Notes: generated by a model from the sequence alone, not told the origin. A stretch of 64,000 nucleotides of DNA from Spironucleus salmonicida (GCA_000497125.2 CM035322.1:8001-72000); one strand, 5' to 3'. Shown: positions 26,464 to 39,056, counted from the stretch's first letter. Program-made: numbers and translations.

Positions 26464-28422
26464 TCACAATTTTGAAATAAAATCCATTTCTTTTTCATAC
26501 CATTATTAAATTTCCAGGACTCTTCTTCTGGTTCTTTCGAATTCACACTATTAGATCATTTTAATTGATGTCTCCACTAGGTCTTTTTAACTTGCAATAA
26601 GACCATCTTCTCTAACTTCTACCAGACCTTATTTATGCTCATGCGCATTCATTGCTGCAGTTGTAATTGATCCTTTATCTTTCAACAGATTTAGGACTTA
26701 TGGCGACATCTCAGCAGGTAAAAGATTTTAAACATCCTACTACTGTGATCCTGGCATTTAACCTTGATTTTAACTAGTTAAATCTACAGCGTCTGCAATA
26801 GTATCATCGTTCTAATCTTGATTTTAAATTTATTATTAAGATTCTTTCCAGAGTTTGAGTTCCAACGCCTTATTAAGTAGATCTTATACTTTTTCGTGAA
26901 GTTATAATAGAAGTGATTTGAATGACTAAAATCCTGCCTGAGCAACTTCGGCGGTTTTATTTTATATAGTAGTCAATGTATTTGTAAGGGTGTCTAGATT
27001 TTCTTAAATCTCATATTAAACTTCTGATTCTAAAGCATTTAACATCTTTTTGGCCTAATTGAGTATATTTAAAATAAAAGTTTTCTTTAAATTCTCTACT
27101 TAAGTATCACCAGCAGGTACATATTATGATTGATCAACTTTCTAATTTTTATCTAAATCACCTAACTATAGCGAAGACTCTAACTAATCAACCTAGTTAA
27201 TTAAATCATCAACCTCCTACTTTTCCTCATTTTCCTAAAATGATTACTCTTCTGCCTCCGCTTTTTACTCACCCACTAAATCCATTTCTTCTGCAACATT
27301 TTTTTACTTTCTTTATAATTCTCTGATTTCTCTTTGTGAAATTCTCATTTCCGCTTTTCCATTCAGAACAAAATCTTTACCTATGTAATAATCCGTAATA
27401 ATGCTTTTAGTTTAACCAATTAAGTCATCTAATACTATTTAGTAAAATTCTTCGAATTCGCAAATTTCTCCTTAGCGAATTATCCTTCTCCTCCTCATAA
27501 TCTTACTAAACTATCTCAATGTTGCAATTGCCTCTGTCCTAAACCATCCTACAGCCTCCATTTTAATCGCTGGTATTTAAAATATCTTCTCGTTTGCATC
27601 TCCTGTTAAAATATCAGTGTCAACCAAAGTATCAAAACCCAAGCAATCTGATGCTGCATCAATTCTAATTTATTTCGTTTTAACTATAGCTTGCTATACA
27701 GCCTTTATTTCCAGTTGATTTTTCTCTTCAAGTGTTATGAGCTCGGTTTTATATGCATCTGTTGCCTTCTATCGCTCATCTGGAAGAATGACAATAAAGT
27801 CTAAATATTTTAAGGAAGGTAAGTATGCCACAGTTTCTTTTCTATAAATTGAAAGGTTTACTTTTGATTCTTTCGAAAATTCATTATTAGATAAAACTAA
27901 AATTCTTAGTTATTTAAATGTTTATAGTATTTTAATAGTATCTTTTAGAGGACCTGGTAGGGAATTATTAGCTAGATTAATTGATTACAGTGAATGAGAC
28001 GACTATGCTAATCCAGTGAGTCCTTTATAATTATCTTACAGTTTTAATAAACCGCTAATATTAGTAATTTAATTGTTATTTGCAATTAAGTCTGTTAGCT
28101 TATTTAACTTATCAATTCCATCTAATGAAGAAAGTTTATTAAAAGAAACATCTAGAACCTCTAAATTTATTAACTAGTCTAAACCAGTGAGAATCTCAAT
28201 TGAATTATTTGTGAGAACTAATTTTGATAACTATATAAAATCATTAATGTTGGAGATTGTACAAATATTATAATTAGGTAGTAGAAGTGTCCTTATTTAA
28301 GGAAAATCATCTTCTGTATAATTATTTCTAGAATCTGCAATTAGAAGAGCCTTTATTATAAGATCTGAAGTAAGCATCTGGTAGTCCTTATGGAACCCTG
28401 GAAGAGTTGATAGATCAGTCAT
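26464..28422 (-). CDS. DRC3: Dynein regulatory complex subunit 3 (DRC3/LRRC48-like), 652 aa
   Basis: Residues about 35-190 hold leucine-rich repeats of the SDS22 type (LSKLVLTNNSIEIL, LEVLDVSFNKLSSL, LTDLIANNNQI). The LRR cap AYLPSLKYLDF follows, then KATDAYKTELITLEE and a long Glu/Gln/Lys-rich coiled coil to the C-terminus. This LRR-cap-coiled-coil layout and the cap sequence match DRC3, part of the nexin link of motile axonemes. Length is somewhat above vertebrate DRC3 (about 520 aa). The start lies 57 bp from a divergent gene; the stop is 47 bp from the GAP gene start. Confidence 0.78.
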
Positions 28423-28479
28423 TAAGAATTTGCGGAATTAATAATATACTATTATATATATTATTATAAACTTTTGATA

Positions 28480-28734
28480 ATGACCGAATAAAAAAGAACA
28501 GGCCAACCTAAGTTAATTGATATACACTCTCTCTAAGCGGTATCATTTTTAACTGATAGCTCTATAGTTTTCGATCCCGAATCTATAGATCTGCTCAATA
28601 GTTATACATATAATTATATGGATTTAATTTTATCAAAAGCTGAGTAATTTATAGATCCCCAGACAAGGGTTTTAACTGAAGACATATTGAGTAAAGTTAT
28701 GAATATTCTGAATATTAGTAAGGAAATTTAATGA
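28480..28734 (+). CDS. Small histone-fold-like protein, 84 aa
   Basis: The sequence can be laid out as a histone fold: a short helix ending LTDSS, a long helix (about 31-55: SIDLLNSYTYNYMDLILSKA), a loop with Pro and Arg, then LTEDILSKVMNIL. The pattern is reminiscent of TAF9-like or CENP-type histone-fold subunits, but the similarity is weak. It starts 57 bp from the DRC3 start on the opposite strand, so the two probably share a promoter region. It ends Gln(TAA)-TGA. Confidence 0.5.
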
Positions 28735-29759
28735 ACATATTTCTTTTTTATATATTTGTGGTTACCAATTGTTATCAATATTGGTAAAAAAATGATTACT
28801 TATATTAAAACAGATGAAGTCATTCTAAAATAAATATTAGTAAACCTTTGTAGTTTGGTGATTGTAGGGTTGATTCCTCTTTTTGGCATATGATCTTACA
28901 TGGACAATAATGTATAATCTAGTAAGATGTGAGTCTTTTATTTCTAAAAAATTATCTGACTCACCATATGCTTTTACACATAATAATATTTATTCATATA
29001 TACTAATACTTAAAAAATATATTTATTTAAATTATCATGTAACAATAATTTATTCTACTCTATTGTATTAGGACTATGATCTATTAACGTTATTTATAAG
29101 TTAAAAGTTATTAGAACTAGTTTATTGATTATATTAGTATATTTAAAAAACTATGTCTATTTATAAATATTTAGCTAATTCAACTGTAGTACTTAAAGTA
29201 GTGGTCACATGCAATTGTTTTAATTGGATATTACATTAAATAATTTAATGTTAAATCTTAATCATAAAAATATATGTAATAGGAGCTAAGAAATAAAAAT
29301 AGTTACTATCATAAACTTTTTGTTTTTATTTTAGGAAATTATTTGATACTATAACTCCATTTTTAATTATAACACAATGAAATACAATTTGATATCGAAA
29401 ACTCAGTCTTATCATGTTTATTCATTCTCTGATTAATAAAAAAACATTCTATTAACCATATAAATTAAAACATCTGGCATAAGTTAATTGCAATTACTGT
29501 CAATGATAAAAATAATATTTTACTCAAAAGTATCATAAAGAGTAAGAAAAGTATATATAACCGAAATAATTTGCTTATTATAAGTTTAATACTCATTAAA
29601 ATCAGAGTAATTTTAATTGTAAGAGCAAATACAATTTAATATAAGCTAAATTCTGTAATAAATTAAAATATACTTTATATTATAAAATCAATATATGTAT
29701 TTTTAACATATCATCTATATCTACAGATATTATTATATAATAATTTTTTTAATAAATAA
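28735..29759. other. 1-kb AT-rich spacer, no gene seen
   Basis: No frame here has coding-like composition on either strand. The open stretch at about 28883-29071 is low-complexity and is treated as chance. Confidence 0.5.
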
Positions 29760-30164
29760 ATGCTGACGGATACCATCTTTCTTGAATAATGTAAGCAACA
29801 CTTTAATCTAGATGAATATCTAAGTCTCACTGAACAAAGTAAATTAAACTGGCGATTCACGAATCTTCCTAATATGGATTATAATCAATTGATGGCATTT
29901 TTTGAATATTGCATTGAACCTGAAGAAATTAGGAATGGCTACATCTACAATATCGAAGGAGATTTTAAGGAAGCTGAATTACGCTAATTATAACTATCAG
30001 AAGAACTTGATTAAATCACACAATAATAACTGAAATTACAATAATAACTTGCTAAAAAAGAATAAGAATATAAAAATTTTTAATAAAAACAACATAATTT
30101 AGACACCACATGGAAGTTAGAGTAGGAAGTAGATAAAGATGCATTCGACGAGCTCATGGAGTGA
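29760..30164 (+). CDS. Small coiled-coil protein, 134 aa, unknown
   Basis: The N-terminal 65 residues are mixed and globular-looking; residues about 70-120 form a strongly predicted-looking coiled coil rich in Gln, Lys and Glu, with many Gln coded by TAA. It ends FDELME. Its stop overlaps the stop region of the convergent minus-strand gene by 11 bp. No family recognised. Confidence 0.6.
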
Positions 30165-30975
30165 TCAAGTTTATCCAGCCTGTCCTGTTCAGTTCTATTT
30201 ATACACGTTCGAAAGCTATAAGCAATTAGTTATCTTATAGTTAAATAGAGGAAAACTTTAATATTTTAATATATTCTAATATCTATTTTTCTAATATAAC
30301 ATACAAGTCTAAAATAATATTAATTTATTAACGGAAATGTTCTACAAATGAACGTTCAGAATAAATCGATGACAAATTAGTTCGTGCTATTATACCTGCA
30401 CGCTTATGGCAGCTAATAACTCTCGGAATTTTTAAATTGTTAAAGCTACTATGAATACTTAGTATACCAGCCATATTTGCTGGGTAAAAATCAAAAATTT
30501 TATCCAAAATACACAAACACTATTAACGCATACATGGTATCTTTAAGATTTACGTTTTCAATAGGTTGCATTAAAGCCATTTTTTATGATTTACAAGCCG
30601 GATATTTTTGGTAGCTATAAAGTCATTTTGACGAAAGTAATTAATTTCAGATAACTGAAACTCTCGCATTTACTTTAATTATTTTCTACCTTCTGCAAGT
30701 TATTGCTTAAGCTAAAAGTTGGTAGACTATTACATTAATACAATAGGAATTTTTTCAAATTCTTAACATGCTTCAGGATATGTTAAAATAAGCTTTAGAA
30801 GCCAATTTGCATTAACTGTTAAGTCAAAATTATGAACTAAAAAGTTGAGCTTTTGTGCAAAAATCAAAGAGTTAAACTGTGATTTACATATAAACTGCTA
30901 TAATTTAAAAGTATTAACATAGGTGAGAGGTATGTTTTCCATTAAGGAAATATATGCTGATTTTAGCCATGACAT
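30154..30975 (-). CDS. Protein of unknown function, 273 aa
   Basis: The frame is open from the ATG at 30975 to the TGA at 30154-30156 and includes a stretch with even codon use at 30328-30516. The product is mainly helical in appearance, with a Lys/Gln-rich central helix and a basic segment (CHKRAGIIARTNLSS). No transmembrane helix or known motif is clear. The gene overlaps its convergent neighbour by 11 bp and starts 39 bp from the divergent reverse transcriptase gene. Confidence 0.55.
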
Positions 30976-31014
30976 GGAATATAATTATTTAATATATAAT
31001 ATAATAAATTAAAA

Positions 31015-32685
31015 ATGAGAGTTAAATTGAATTATTTTTTTCCCTTTTTCGAAGCAAATATTTTAATTAATTCTGATGATTTATGGTAAATTAAATTAAT
31101 ATCTAATTAAAATTTGCAATCTTGTAAAAATTTATCCTATAGTTAATTTTTGATTAATTCTGCGTTAAATAATCCACTAAACTGTTTATTCAATTATATT
31201 AATCCAAAAACTATAAATTATTTAGAATAATCAGGTCATATTCTATTCACACCACAATTCATACGGTTTTTTCACCTATATGGGTAGTAGTTATAGAATT
31301 TACTTAGTTCTAGATTATATCTACTTAAGTCAAAGATTTACCAATTCACAGGACGTATTGATTTTACTATTTAGCATAATATTAAGAAGCATGTTGCTTC
31401 CTTAATAAATAAATAGTAATCGATTACCGTTTAAGGTCAATTTAAAAAAATTAAGAGGCACGTTATTCATCGAATCAAATTATTTTAAGTTTTGCTAGAT
31501 AATTAAAAGTTGATAATAGAATAAAGAGTTATCTAATAAATATTGCATAAATTTTTTTATCCTGTATTAGGCAATTTTTAGAAAATAAATTTTAAGTAAC
31601 TAATCAAAAAATTTGTTTTCAATCAAGAATTAGATAAAGTAGAGAATGAAATTGTCACTGAGATTATTGCTCCTTTAATGTCATAATATTTACTATTCTC
31701 TTAAGATATGTATATTTAGCGTAAATTGGTTTCCCATTCTAGTTTAAAAATTTATTCAGAGTAAATATCCACATCGAGCTATATTTAGTCAGTTTTAATT
31801 CCTATGCCAAAACGAAACCAACAAGTTAGACCACTAATTATGTCATATGACTAGGATTCTATATTACCTATTATAAGATATATCTTTTAGGATAAAAATT
31901 TTTCCACTGTTAAATAATGTTTAGATGATATAAATTCAGGAAAATATACAGATGTTCTCAATGCATTTAATTTGGTTAATCAATAAGAAATATATTAACT
32001 TGTTATCAATAAAATTAAAAGCTTTCCTGAGTATTTTTAAACTATAAATTGGATAAAAATTTAAGATATTATGTATCCTCAAAAAATTACTCTAATCAAA
32101 AACATAGATCTTCAAAGATTAGTAAAAGAACACATTTTAAATTTTAAGTTTTTTGATATTGTATCGTGTACAAAATTTCGATTAATTCAAGGTATTCCAT
32201 AAGGCGCCCCCCTCTCTCCATTTTTATTTTTAGTTTGGATGGATTATAAAACTACTAAATCTCTAATTTCTTTTGTAAAACTAAACAATAGAAGCATAAT
32301 TGTTAGAAGATATGTTGACAATATTGTTTCATCCGAATAATTTACGATTTCTGGTGTCGATACAAGATAAACATAAGATTTTTGTGGTCATTACGATAAT
32401 TTTTATCAAGAAATTTTATTTCACTAGGAATTTACTGAAAAGAAAATTTTGATGAAACTAAAAATTATTTAAAAGCTAGATATTGGGCATTTGGAAAAAT
32501 TGGGTTATAAATATTTATTATTAAGGTTAGCAAAATGCAAGCAAATAAGTATTTTTAATAAAAAGCTTATTGCAATTTAAGGTATATTATCTAAATAGTT
32601 TCCATAGTACTTCTTGTTTATTTATGGTATTTTTATGTAATCTTAAATGAATTATTATCATAACAATTTTATCATAAGTAAGTGA
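31015..32685 (+). CDS. Telomerase-like (TERT/Penelope-type) reverse transcriptase, 556 aa
   Basis: Reverse transcriptase motifs appear in order: motif 1-2 IPMPKRNQQVRPLIM (about 262-276); motif A candidate LDDINSGKYTDV with D305; the helical stretch before motif B'; QGIPQGAPLSPFLF (392-405); and motif C RRYVDNIV with D435 followed by Asn436 instead of Asp. The segment before GIPQG and the spacing resemble telomerase RT, and YIQRKL (about 233) recalls the YRK of motif T, but no full motif T or TEN domain is seen. Giardia TERT is also described as lacking motif T. At 556 aa it is short for TERT. A Penelope-like or degenerate element is the alternative. Confidence 0.6.
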
Positions 32686-32788
32686 ATATTATAAATTATA
32701 AATTATAATAATTTCTAATACAATATTATTACTAATTATTACCTAAAAAACTGGTTCAAAAAATTTATTTATTACTTAAGTTTAATGT

Positions 32789-33178
32789 ATGGAATTGATT
32801 TTCCCATTCCATCAAATGGGTTGTGGCGCAACAAATTCACTCGATAACAAAAAACCTCTTGCTAAGTCTTTTGACTGCATGGTTGTCAACAAATCTGACA
32901 AGTTTCTCAATATTTCTTGCATAACTGGTTCAGGATCAACAATTGAAGCTCAGACTGACTCTGTTATGAAGAAATTACTAAAAGAGTTAACTAAACATAA
33001 TATGAAAGCTACTAACGTTGTTAAGCTTGAGTGTCTCCTTAGCGACTTGTAGAACTTTGCAAAGTTTAACGAAATTTATGGTGCTGCTTTAGATGGGTGG
33101 AAACCTGCTAGATTATGTGTTTAAGATAATTTAGCTTCTGGCATTCTTGTGTAACTTAACTGTATTGCTACTGATTGA
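32789..33178 (+). CDS. RidA/YjgF/UK114-family protein, 129 aa
   Basis: Length and pattern fit the family: NISCITGSGSTIEAQTDSVMKKL, then VVKLECLLSDLQNFAKFNEIYGAAL, then a Pro-Ala-Arg equivalent (WKPARLCV) and a C-terminal GILVQLNCIA strand. The conserved Arg that binds imine or carboxylate substrate would be the Arg of KPAR. RidA proteins hydrolyse reactive enamine/imine intermediates from PLP enzymes in cytosol or mitochondria. Confidence 0.75.
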
Positions 33179-33672
33179 TCTTTACGATATGATAATTCTT
33201 GTGGTTTATCTTTATAAATATGTATAAAAATATACTATACATTACCTACAATAATTCCTTAAATGATACCTTTGGACCCGTAAAATTATTTGCTTTAACT
33301 TATTTTAATTTTATTGACTACATGCATTAACGCATTCTTTTCTGGATATTTCATCTATAGCATGCATACGTTAAACTCAATTTTTTCGATTATATTTCTT
33401 AATTTGGCAGACATCGTGTCTCTTTTAATTTCTAGCTCGAAATACTGTATATCTAAGTAAATATCAACACCTTTACTCGGTACTTAACGTGGAATTACAA
33501 AAATTTAAAAGCTATATAACTTTGAGGAAATATTTATTTTGATTGCAGCATGCTTTTTAATTGTTAATTAAAATTAAATTTACATTACAATCCCAATTTT
33601 TATTTTGTCTAGTTTGTTAGTTTTTAAATAAAGGTTTTCGTTTATCTTAATATAACTATCATCATTATCCAT
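32950..33672 (-). CDS. Possible minus-strand gene antisense to RidA; 3' end uncertain
   Basis: From the ATG at 33670-33672 the first ~110 codons look coding: Asp/Lys-rich start, amphipathic segments, few repeats. The frame has no TGA until 32950, which would overlap the RidA gene by 229 bp, far more than other overlaps in this window. The real gene may end earlier through an undetected intron or frameshift, or this may be a decaying gene. No family recognised. Confidence 0.3.
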
Positions 33673-34153
33673 TATTTTGATTTCCTACTTTTTGTATTAA
33701 TCATGGCAAGTTATTATTATTTGTTGCTTAGCTTGTGTCTCCATATCTCTTAAAATTAACTTTAACACTTAAATATAGATTAAGACTCATAAAAACTCTA
33801 GACTCTAATTATATACTCCTAAAAGCAGATTTGGAAAGGAGGACTTATCAACATTGATAAATATTTTTGCAAAAGGATTAATTCTAGTTAAAATGTTTGT
33901 TGAATGATTTATTATTTATTTTTATGCATTAATATTGTTTTTATCTATGAGACATAGCTTGGACTCTAATTGTATACTAAACATACAAAGGTGTAATTTT
34001 AAAACTTCCAAAACTTTTATTAATTTTTAGTTTCAATATGAGATATAAATTCATATCTATATATTACTATACATTTTTGAAAAATAGATTATTAGAAATA
34101 AAAATATAATAATATAAATTTTATCATTGTACCACTTCATTATCCAGAAATTA
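33673..34153. other. AT-rich spacer, no gene seen
   Basis: It contains two short similar stretches around GGACTCTAATT-type sequence (about 33801-33820 and 33960-33980). Nothing else was recognised. Confidence 0.4.
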
Positions 34154-36070
34154 ATGACTGAGATTTTTAATATTGCTTTATTGATAGATAACCTTAAACA
34201 TGAGGAAGTTAATGAAAGATTAAGATCAATGTAATCATTAGATAAAATTGCTACAGCCCTTGGTACCAGACGTACTGCATAGGAGTTACTACCATTCCTT
34301 TGTGATTGTGTCGATGATGACGATGATGTTTTATTATAGTTACTGTAATAATTAAAAAGATTCCCATCTTTGGCTGGATCTGAGCAACCACTTATTCCAG
34401 TACTCTAATTATTAGCAGTTGGTGATTCTAAAGTTGTTCGAGATTAAGCAGTAGAATCAATTCTTGAGCTAAAAGAATCTTCTATAATTTTACCCGTAGT
34501 TGAATAGTTACTTGACTCTGAGTGGTATAACTATCGCACATCTGGGCTTGCTTTATTAAGAAGATATTTATAATCAGTATAGGCACCTGAAAAAAGAGCC
34601 AATGCTCTTAAATAGGTAAGAACTTGTTCTACTGACCCTTTGCCTATGGTTCGGAGAGCTGTTGCTGAATCTCTTGCTGAATTTGTGAAAGAGCTTAATT
34701 TATAAGAAATGCAAACTCTTATTAAACCTTTATTAAAACTCTTATCCGAGGATAGCCAAGATGCTGTTCGTGCAGTTGCTATTAGAGCTATTGCACCTGT
34801 CCTTTTATAATTCTCAAAACTAGCAAAGGAAAATCAAGCACAATTAAATGATATAAACGTCTCCAGAAAAGAAATATATTAAAGATTTATTATAAAGTAA
34901 TGTAGTGAAGAGTCTTGGCGTACAAGATATATATGCGCTGACGTATTTTCTTCTATAATTGAAGCCTATTTAGGATTTTCTGAATTTTCACCTTTATATA
35001 CTCTTCCTAAAGAAACATAGGATGCTCGTGAATGCGACGAAGACGTAGACCCCTTTAAAGGAAATTCTTTAAATTAAATTACACCATCAGTAGTACCAGA
35101 CTTCAATAAGCAAATCGTTAAAAATTCACCTGAATTACCGGTAGGTCCAGATTTTGATGAAGTAAAAGCAGCGTAAACATTTGCCAAATTATTAGCGGAT
35201 AAAGAACCAGAAACACGCTGTGTTGCCATTCAGCGTGTAATTCGCGTCTCCAACAGGCTTCAACAGTCATCAATTTAATCTCATATATTGCCTTAATTAG
35301 AGGAGCGCGCTATATCCGATGATTCTATTTTTGTTCGTGTGACCTTGGCTCGACATATATCATACATTGCACCGTTATTATCGAAAGATATAATTCTAAA
35401 ACAACTTGTATCTGTTATTTTAAAGCAATTGGACGATAAGGATGCAAATGTGCGTGTATTTGTACTTAAAAATTTGCTTCCAGTTACATAAGTTGTAGGA
35501 TTAAGTGTATTTGGTGATAAAATATAGAATACCATTGTTGTTCTCTCCGAGGAAGCTGATTGGCGTGTTCGTGTCTAGGTGATCGAGAGCTTAGTAGAGA
35601 TATCAAAACTTATCGAAAGTTCCATTTTTGACTAGAAATTTAAAAATTTGGCTATCAATTATTTGAATGATCCAGTAAACTATGTAAGGAGAATAGCAGC
35701 AAGCAGTCTAGTACAAATTGCGTTAGCTTTTGGTATTGAATGGGCAAGAAAAGTAGTTGTTGGATAGATTAGTGATATGAGTAAGAAGTAAAACTATTTA
35801 CAGAGAAATAACTGTTTATTTTTGGCTGAAGAACTAGCGTTGGTTTTGGGTAAAGATCTAGGCTAGGATTTATAGAGCATATTTATTCAGCTCTGTGAAG
35901 ACTAAGTACCTAATATCCGTTTTATGGCATGTGAAGTCATTGGAAAAATCTCTAAGTCTGTGCCTGAATCAGTCAAAACATAGCTGCTTTAAAAGGTTAA
36001 TAGTCTATTGAATGATGCAGATAAAGATGTTTAGCAATTCGCTTAGGCTGCACTCAAAGCTGCAAAGTGA
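34154..36070 (+). CDS. PPP2R1A: PP2A scaffold (A/PR65) subunit, HEAT-repeat protein, 638 aa
   Basis: The sequence starts with the typical PR65 opening (LLIDNLKHEEVNERLRSMQSL) and continues as HEAT repeats to the end: LPVVEQLLDSEWYNYRTS, VRRAVAESLAEFV, EDSQDAVRAVAI, SDMSKKQNYLQRNNCLFLAE and a C-terminal DVQQFAQAALKAAK. It scaffolds the PP2A catalytic and regulatory subunits in the cytosol and nucleus. Usual length is about 589; the extra residues are an acidic insert at about 275-330. The stop lies in AAGTGAA. Confidence 0.93.
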
Positions 36071-36145
36071 AAATACTATTAATTAATTTTAATTTTAATT
36101 TAATATTTATATAAGTGTATAATATTTATTACCATTTTCACGCAA

Positions 36146-37162
36146 ATGAATTAGTCAAATAAACTTTTAGAGTAAGTGGATAGAAAAATTTCCAATCTCC
36201 GGACACGGCTACAAGATACACCTAAAACATTGGATTTAACAGAAAATTATACATTAATACACGTGCAAAAGTCACCATTTAACCCATTGCCAAAAGTTCT
36301 TCCTCGAGCTAAGACTTAGGCTGACCAAAAAAATCTTACAAATGCAACAAAACGGTAGTTATGCATTAAAACACTTTAGTAGCATTAATTACTTAAACGA
36401 GAGCTTGACGTATTAAAAAAACGCACAAATTAATACTCTTCTCCGTAAAGATCTACAAGTAGTATTTCATATAGTTATGAAGAAAAGCCAAATTATAGAG
36501 AATAATATGAATAAATAAAACAAAATGATATATAGCAAGCTAAAATCAAGCGTAGGGCAGTAAAAGAGTTAGAATTTAAAGCTAGATTAGAAAAAGAGAA
36601 AAATATATTACAAAAAAATTTAGAAGCATAAGATATTAAGGTTTTAGAAGATGAAATAAGAGTCAGAAAGATGGAATAAAAGCTGGAACTGGCAGCGTAT
36701 ACATAAAATTTACGTGCTAAGTAGTAAAATTGGAAGGAAGTTTCCACTATTAAGAAGCAACAAAAACAAATAGAAATTAGTGAAAAATACAATGAAGAAA
36801 TGGATAATCTGGTTTTAGAAGTTATTGATAAGGAAGATGAGATTAGGTAAATGCAAAAAGAGATATAAGAACTAAAAACTAAATTATATGGAGAATAGTA
36901 ATATAATAATTAGTAATCTCATAATGAGTAATAAGACACCAATATTATTAATAATATTGACCCTAATTAGTAATAATAATATAGCATTGAAGTATTAGAA
37001 GAACCATAAGAATTTATTTCAGATTAATAATTTTAATAATAATTATAAGTGGAATAATTAGAATAAGTACAGTATTCTTAAGAAAGCCTACCTATAGAGT
37101 TAGTATATAGTTCCTAAAATGAATAAGTTGCAGCAAAAAAAGTAAATGAATAATATGAATGA
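36146..37162 (+). CDS. Coiled-coil protein with Gln/Asn-rich tail, 338 aa
   Basis: About residues 105-250 form a long Lys/Glu/Arg-rich coiled coil. The C-terminal ~80 residues are rich in Gln and Asn, with Gln mostly coded by TAA. The N-terminal third has a Pro-containing segment (SPFNPLPKVLP). It looks like a structural or cytoskeletal protein; no family recognised. It ends 4 bp from the convergent stop of the next gene. Confidence 0.65.
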
Positions 37163-37166
37163 TCGT

Positions 37167-37382
37167 TCAAAATTCATCACTACCCAGGTCATCATATCCT
37201 GTAAATTAAACTGCTGGAATTTCACGTATCTATACTCTTCTTTAGACTTTCGCATTCGTTGCATCAGTTCGTATAAAATGAAGATATTACTAAGGTGTAA
37301 CTATATGCTTTAAATCCTCTTTGGTAATATTGTTATAACTATTTTCAACACTCCAGCTGCCACTGTGACTTTCCTCAGTCAT
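37167..37382 (-). CDS. Small protein of unknown function, 71 aa
   Basis: Short open frame with normal codon usage, rich in Ser/Glu/Asp at the N-terminus and ending YDDLGSDEF. It sits between two supported genes with gaps of 4 and 34 bp, in keeping with the compact local layout. No family recognised. Confidence 0.45.
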
Positions 37383-37416
37383 TTAGTAATTTTCAAGTTT
37401 ATAGTTATCTTGTGTA

Positions 37417-37737
37417 TCACTTAATATATGAAATATATCCTATAATAATCAACAACCCCGATATTATTAAAAGTGTATACTAAAGAATAGTCTTTATAAA
37501 AATATAATTTACCACATACTTAAAGGAATACCATCTCCTTAAAATATCATATTGTGTATTAACTTTTAAGTTAACTTAATTATTATTCTGAAATATTTAT
37601 TAACTGACAGAATCAAACCCCGGTTCTGCATATAACACACCTTCCTTTAAATTAGACTTAATATATTTATCACGATACCATCTATACGCTTTGGAAAACT
37701 CATCCATTATTTCAGGCTCGTCTTCTACTCTTTACAT
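37417..37737 (-). CDS. Small tail-anchored-like membrane protein, 106 aa
   Basis: The N-terminal ~85 residues are soluble and charged. The C-terminus is one hydrophobic helix (TLLIISGLLIIIGYISYI) followed only by Lys, the layout of tail-anchored proteins. A second in-frame Met at residue 11 is an alternative start. Its stop is in AAGTGAT. No family recognised. Confidence 0.5.
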
Positions 37738-37784
37738 TATATAACTAATTTAAATAATATCATATAATATTAATAATATTAAAA

Positions 37785-38912
37785 TCAGTCAAAAATTGTC
37801 TTAAATACAGTAAGTACATCCTCATATTTAGCAGCAACCTCAATAATGACTCTAACAGCACTTCCACCACCTACAACCTCTATTACACTTTTCAACCTAT
37901 CGAGGACTTCTCCTCCGCGTTTTTAATTAGAACCAAAAACAACCTTCAGCTTATTCCCACTCATGTTAAAAACACACGCATTCTAATATTCTTTGAGCAA
38001 ACTTGCTAATAATGGTTATATATCAGCATTTTCAAGTGAAATTGACTGCACAAAAATCGACTTAAAATCCTTCAATTCAGTCACATTTTCACACATAAGA
38101 TATCTACTGAGCACCTTCAAAACCTCAGAGTTACGCTTCTTGGTAGCTTTCAGTTCCGCTTGCATCGCTTTGACGCTCTCGAAAACGTCGAATTCGCCAG
38201 TCGTCAGATGCTTAGAAATTCGAAGCAGTTCATTCCTGGAACTGTTTAGTTTCTAAATAGCTTGACCACCAAAAGAGAACTCAATCTTGATACCTGCTTT
38301 AACATTTTCAACAGATAAAACTTTACAGATCTACAACTCGGAAATGTCGCTAACGTGCGTCCCACAGCATCCACAGGAGTCCAAGCCGATAATACTGACT
38401 AGCCTGAACGGAAATTTCAATTTTCCACTCCTATACTCTTAAGGAATTTCATCAGATTCCTGCGTAAATACCTTTATTTCAACTCCTGCTCCTTTTGCAA
38501 TTTTCAAATTCGTATTTTCCTCAACTTCATCGATCTATTTTTGGCTTAATTTGATGTTTAATTCTATTGTTGCGTAGTCTTCAAATGCGGTGAAGGAGCT
38601 GCTTTTTGCGTTGTGCATCCGTTCAAATTCAGCGCTCAAAAGGTGCTGGCCGGTGTGTAAAAGAGACGAATTCCTGCGGCGGTTTTCAGAAATTTTTACT
38701 ATTACAACCCCAGATATGTCTTTATCCATGAGTATGCTATCGCCAGAAAATAAGGTAAACGGTATGTCATTTATAGTTCCACAGTCTGGAAGCTGTCCAC
38801 CACCGCCAGAGAATAGAAAATTAGGTACTAATGAGATAGCAAACTTGTCGTTTTGTGGTATCGAAGTAGCAGTAGCTTCAAAAGTATAAATATTTTCTGT
38901 ATAAGCAAACAT
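37785..38912 (-). CDS. AlaX-type alanyl-tRNA editing protein (AARSD1-like), 375 aa
   Basis: The Ala-tRNA editing zinc site is present: HTGQH (H86, H90) and CCGTH (C182, H186). The N-terminal PNFLFSGGGGQLPD is the family's FYPxGGGQ-like strand. The C-terminal third holds GGQAI and a coiled-coil region, and ends with a glycine-rich GGGSAV segment like the alanyl-tRNA synthetase C-domain. The enzyme hydrolyses Ser- or Gly-mischarged tRNA-Ala in the cytosol. Length fits AlaX-L/AARSD1 (about 400 aa). Confidence 0.87.
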
Positions 38913-39056
38913 TGTTAGGGAGGGAACTCTATGAGAAGATGTGAATAACCTATTATTATCTGGTTAATAATTTAAATTATAACGCTACAGTATAATGGAT
39001 TTATATTATTATACTTTTAATATTAAAGACTATATTACTTTACCATTTCAAAAATC

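Noticed and set aside
28883-29071. Plus-strand frame of 62 codons
   Set aside because: Low-complexity AT-rich composition with no homology or context. With only one stop codon such frames are expected by chance.
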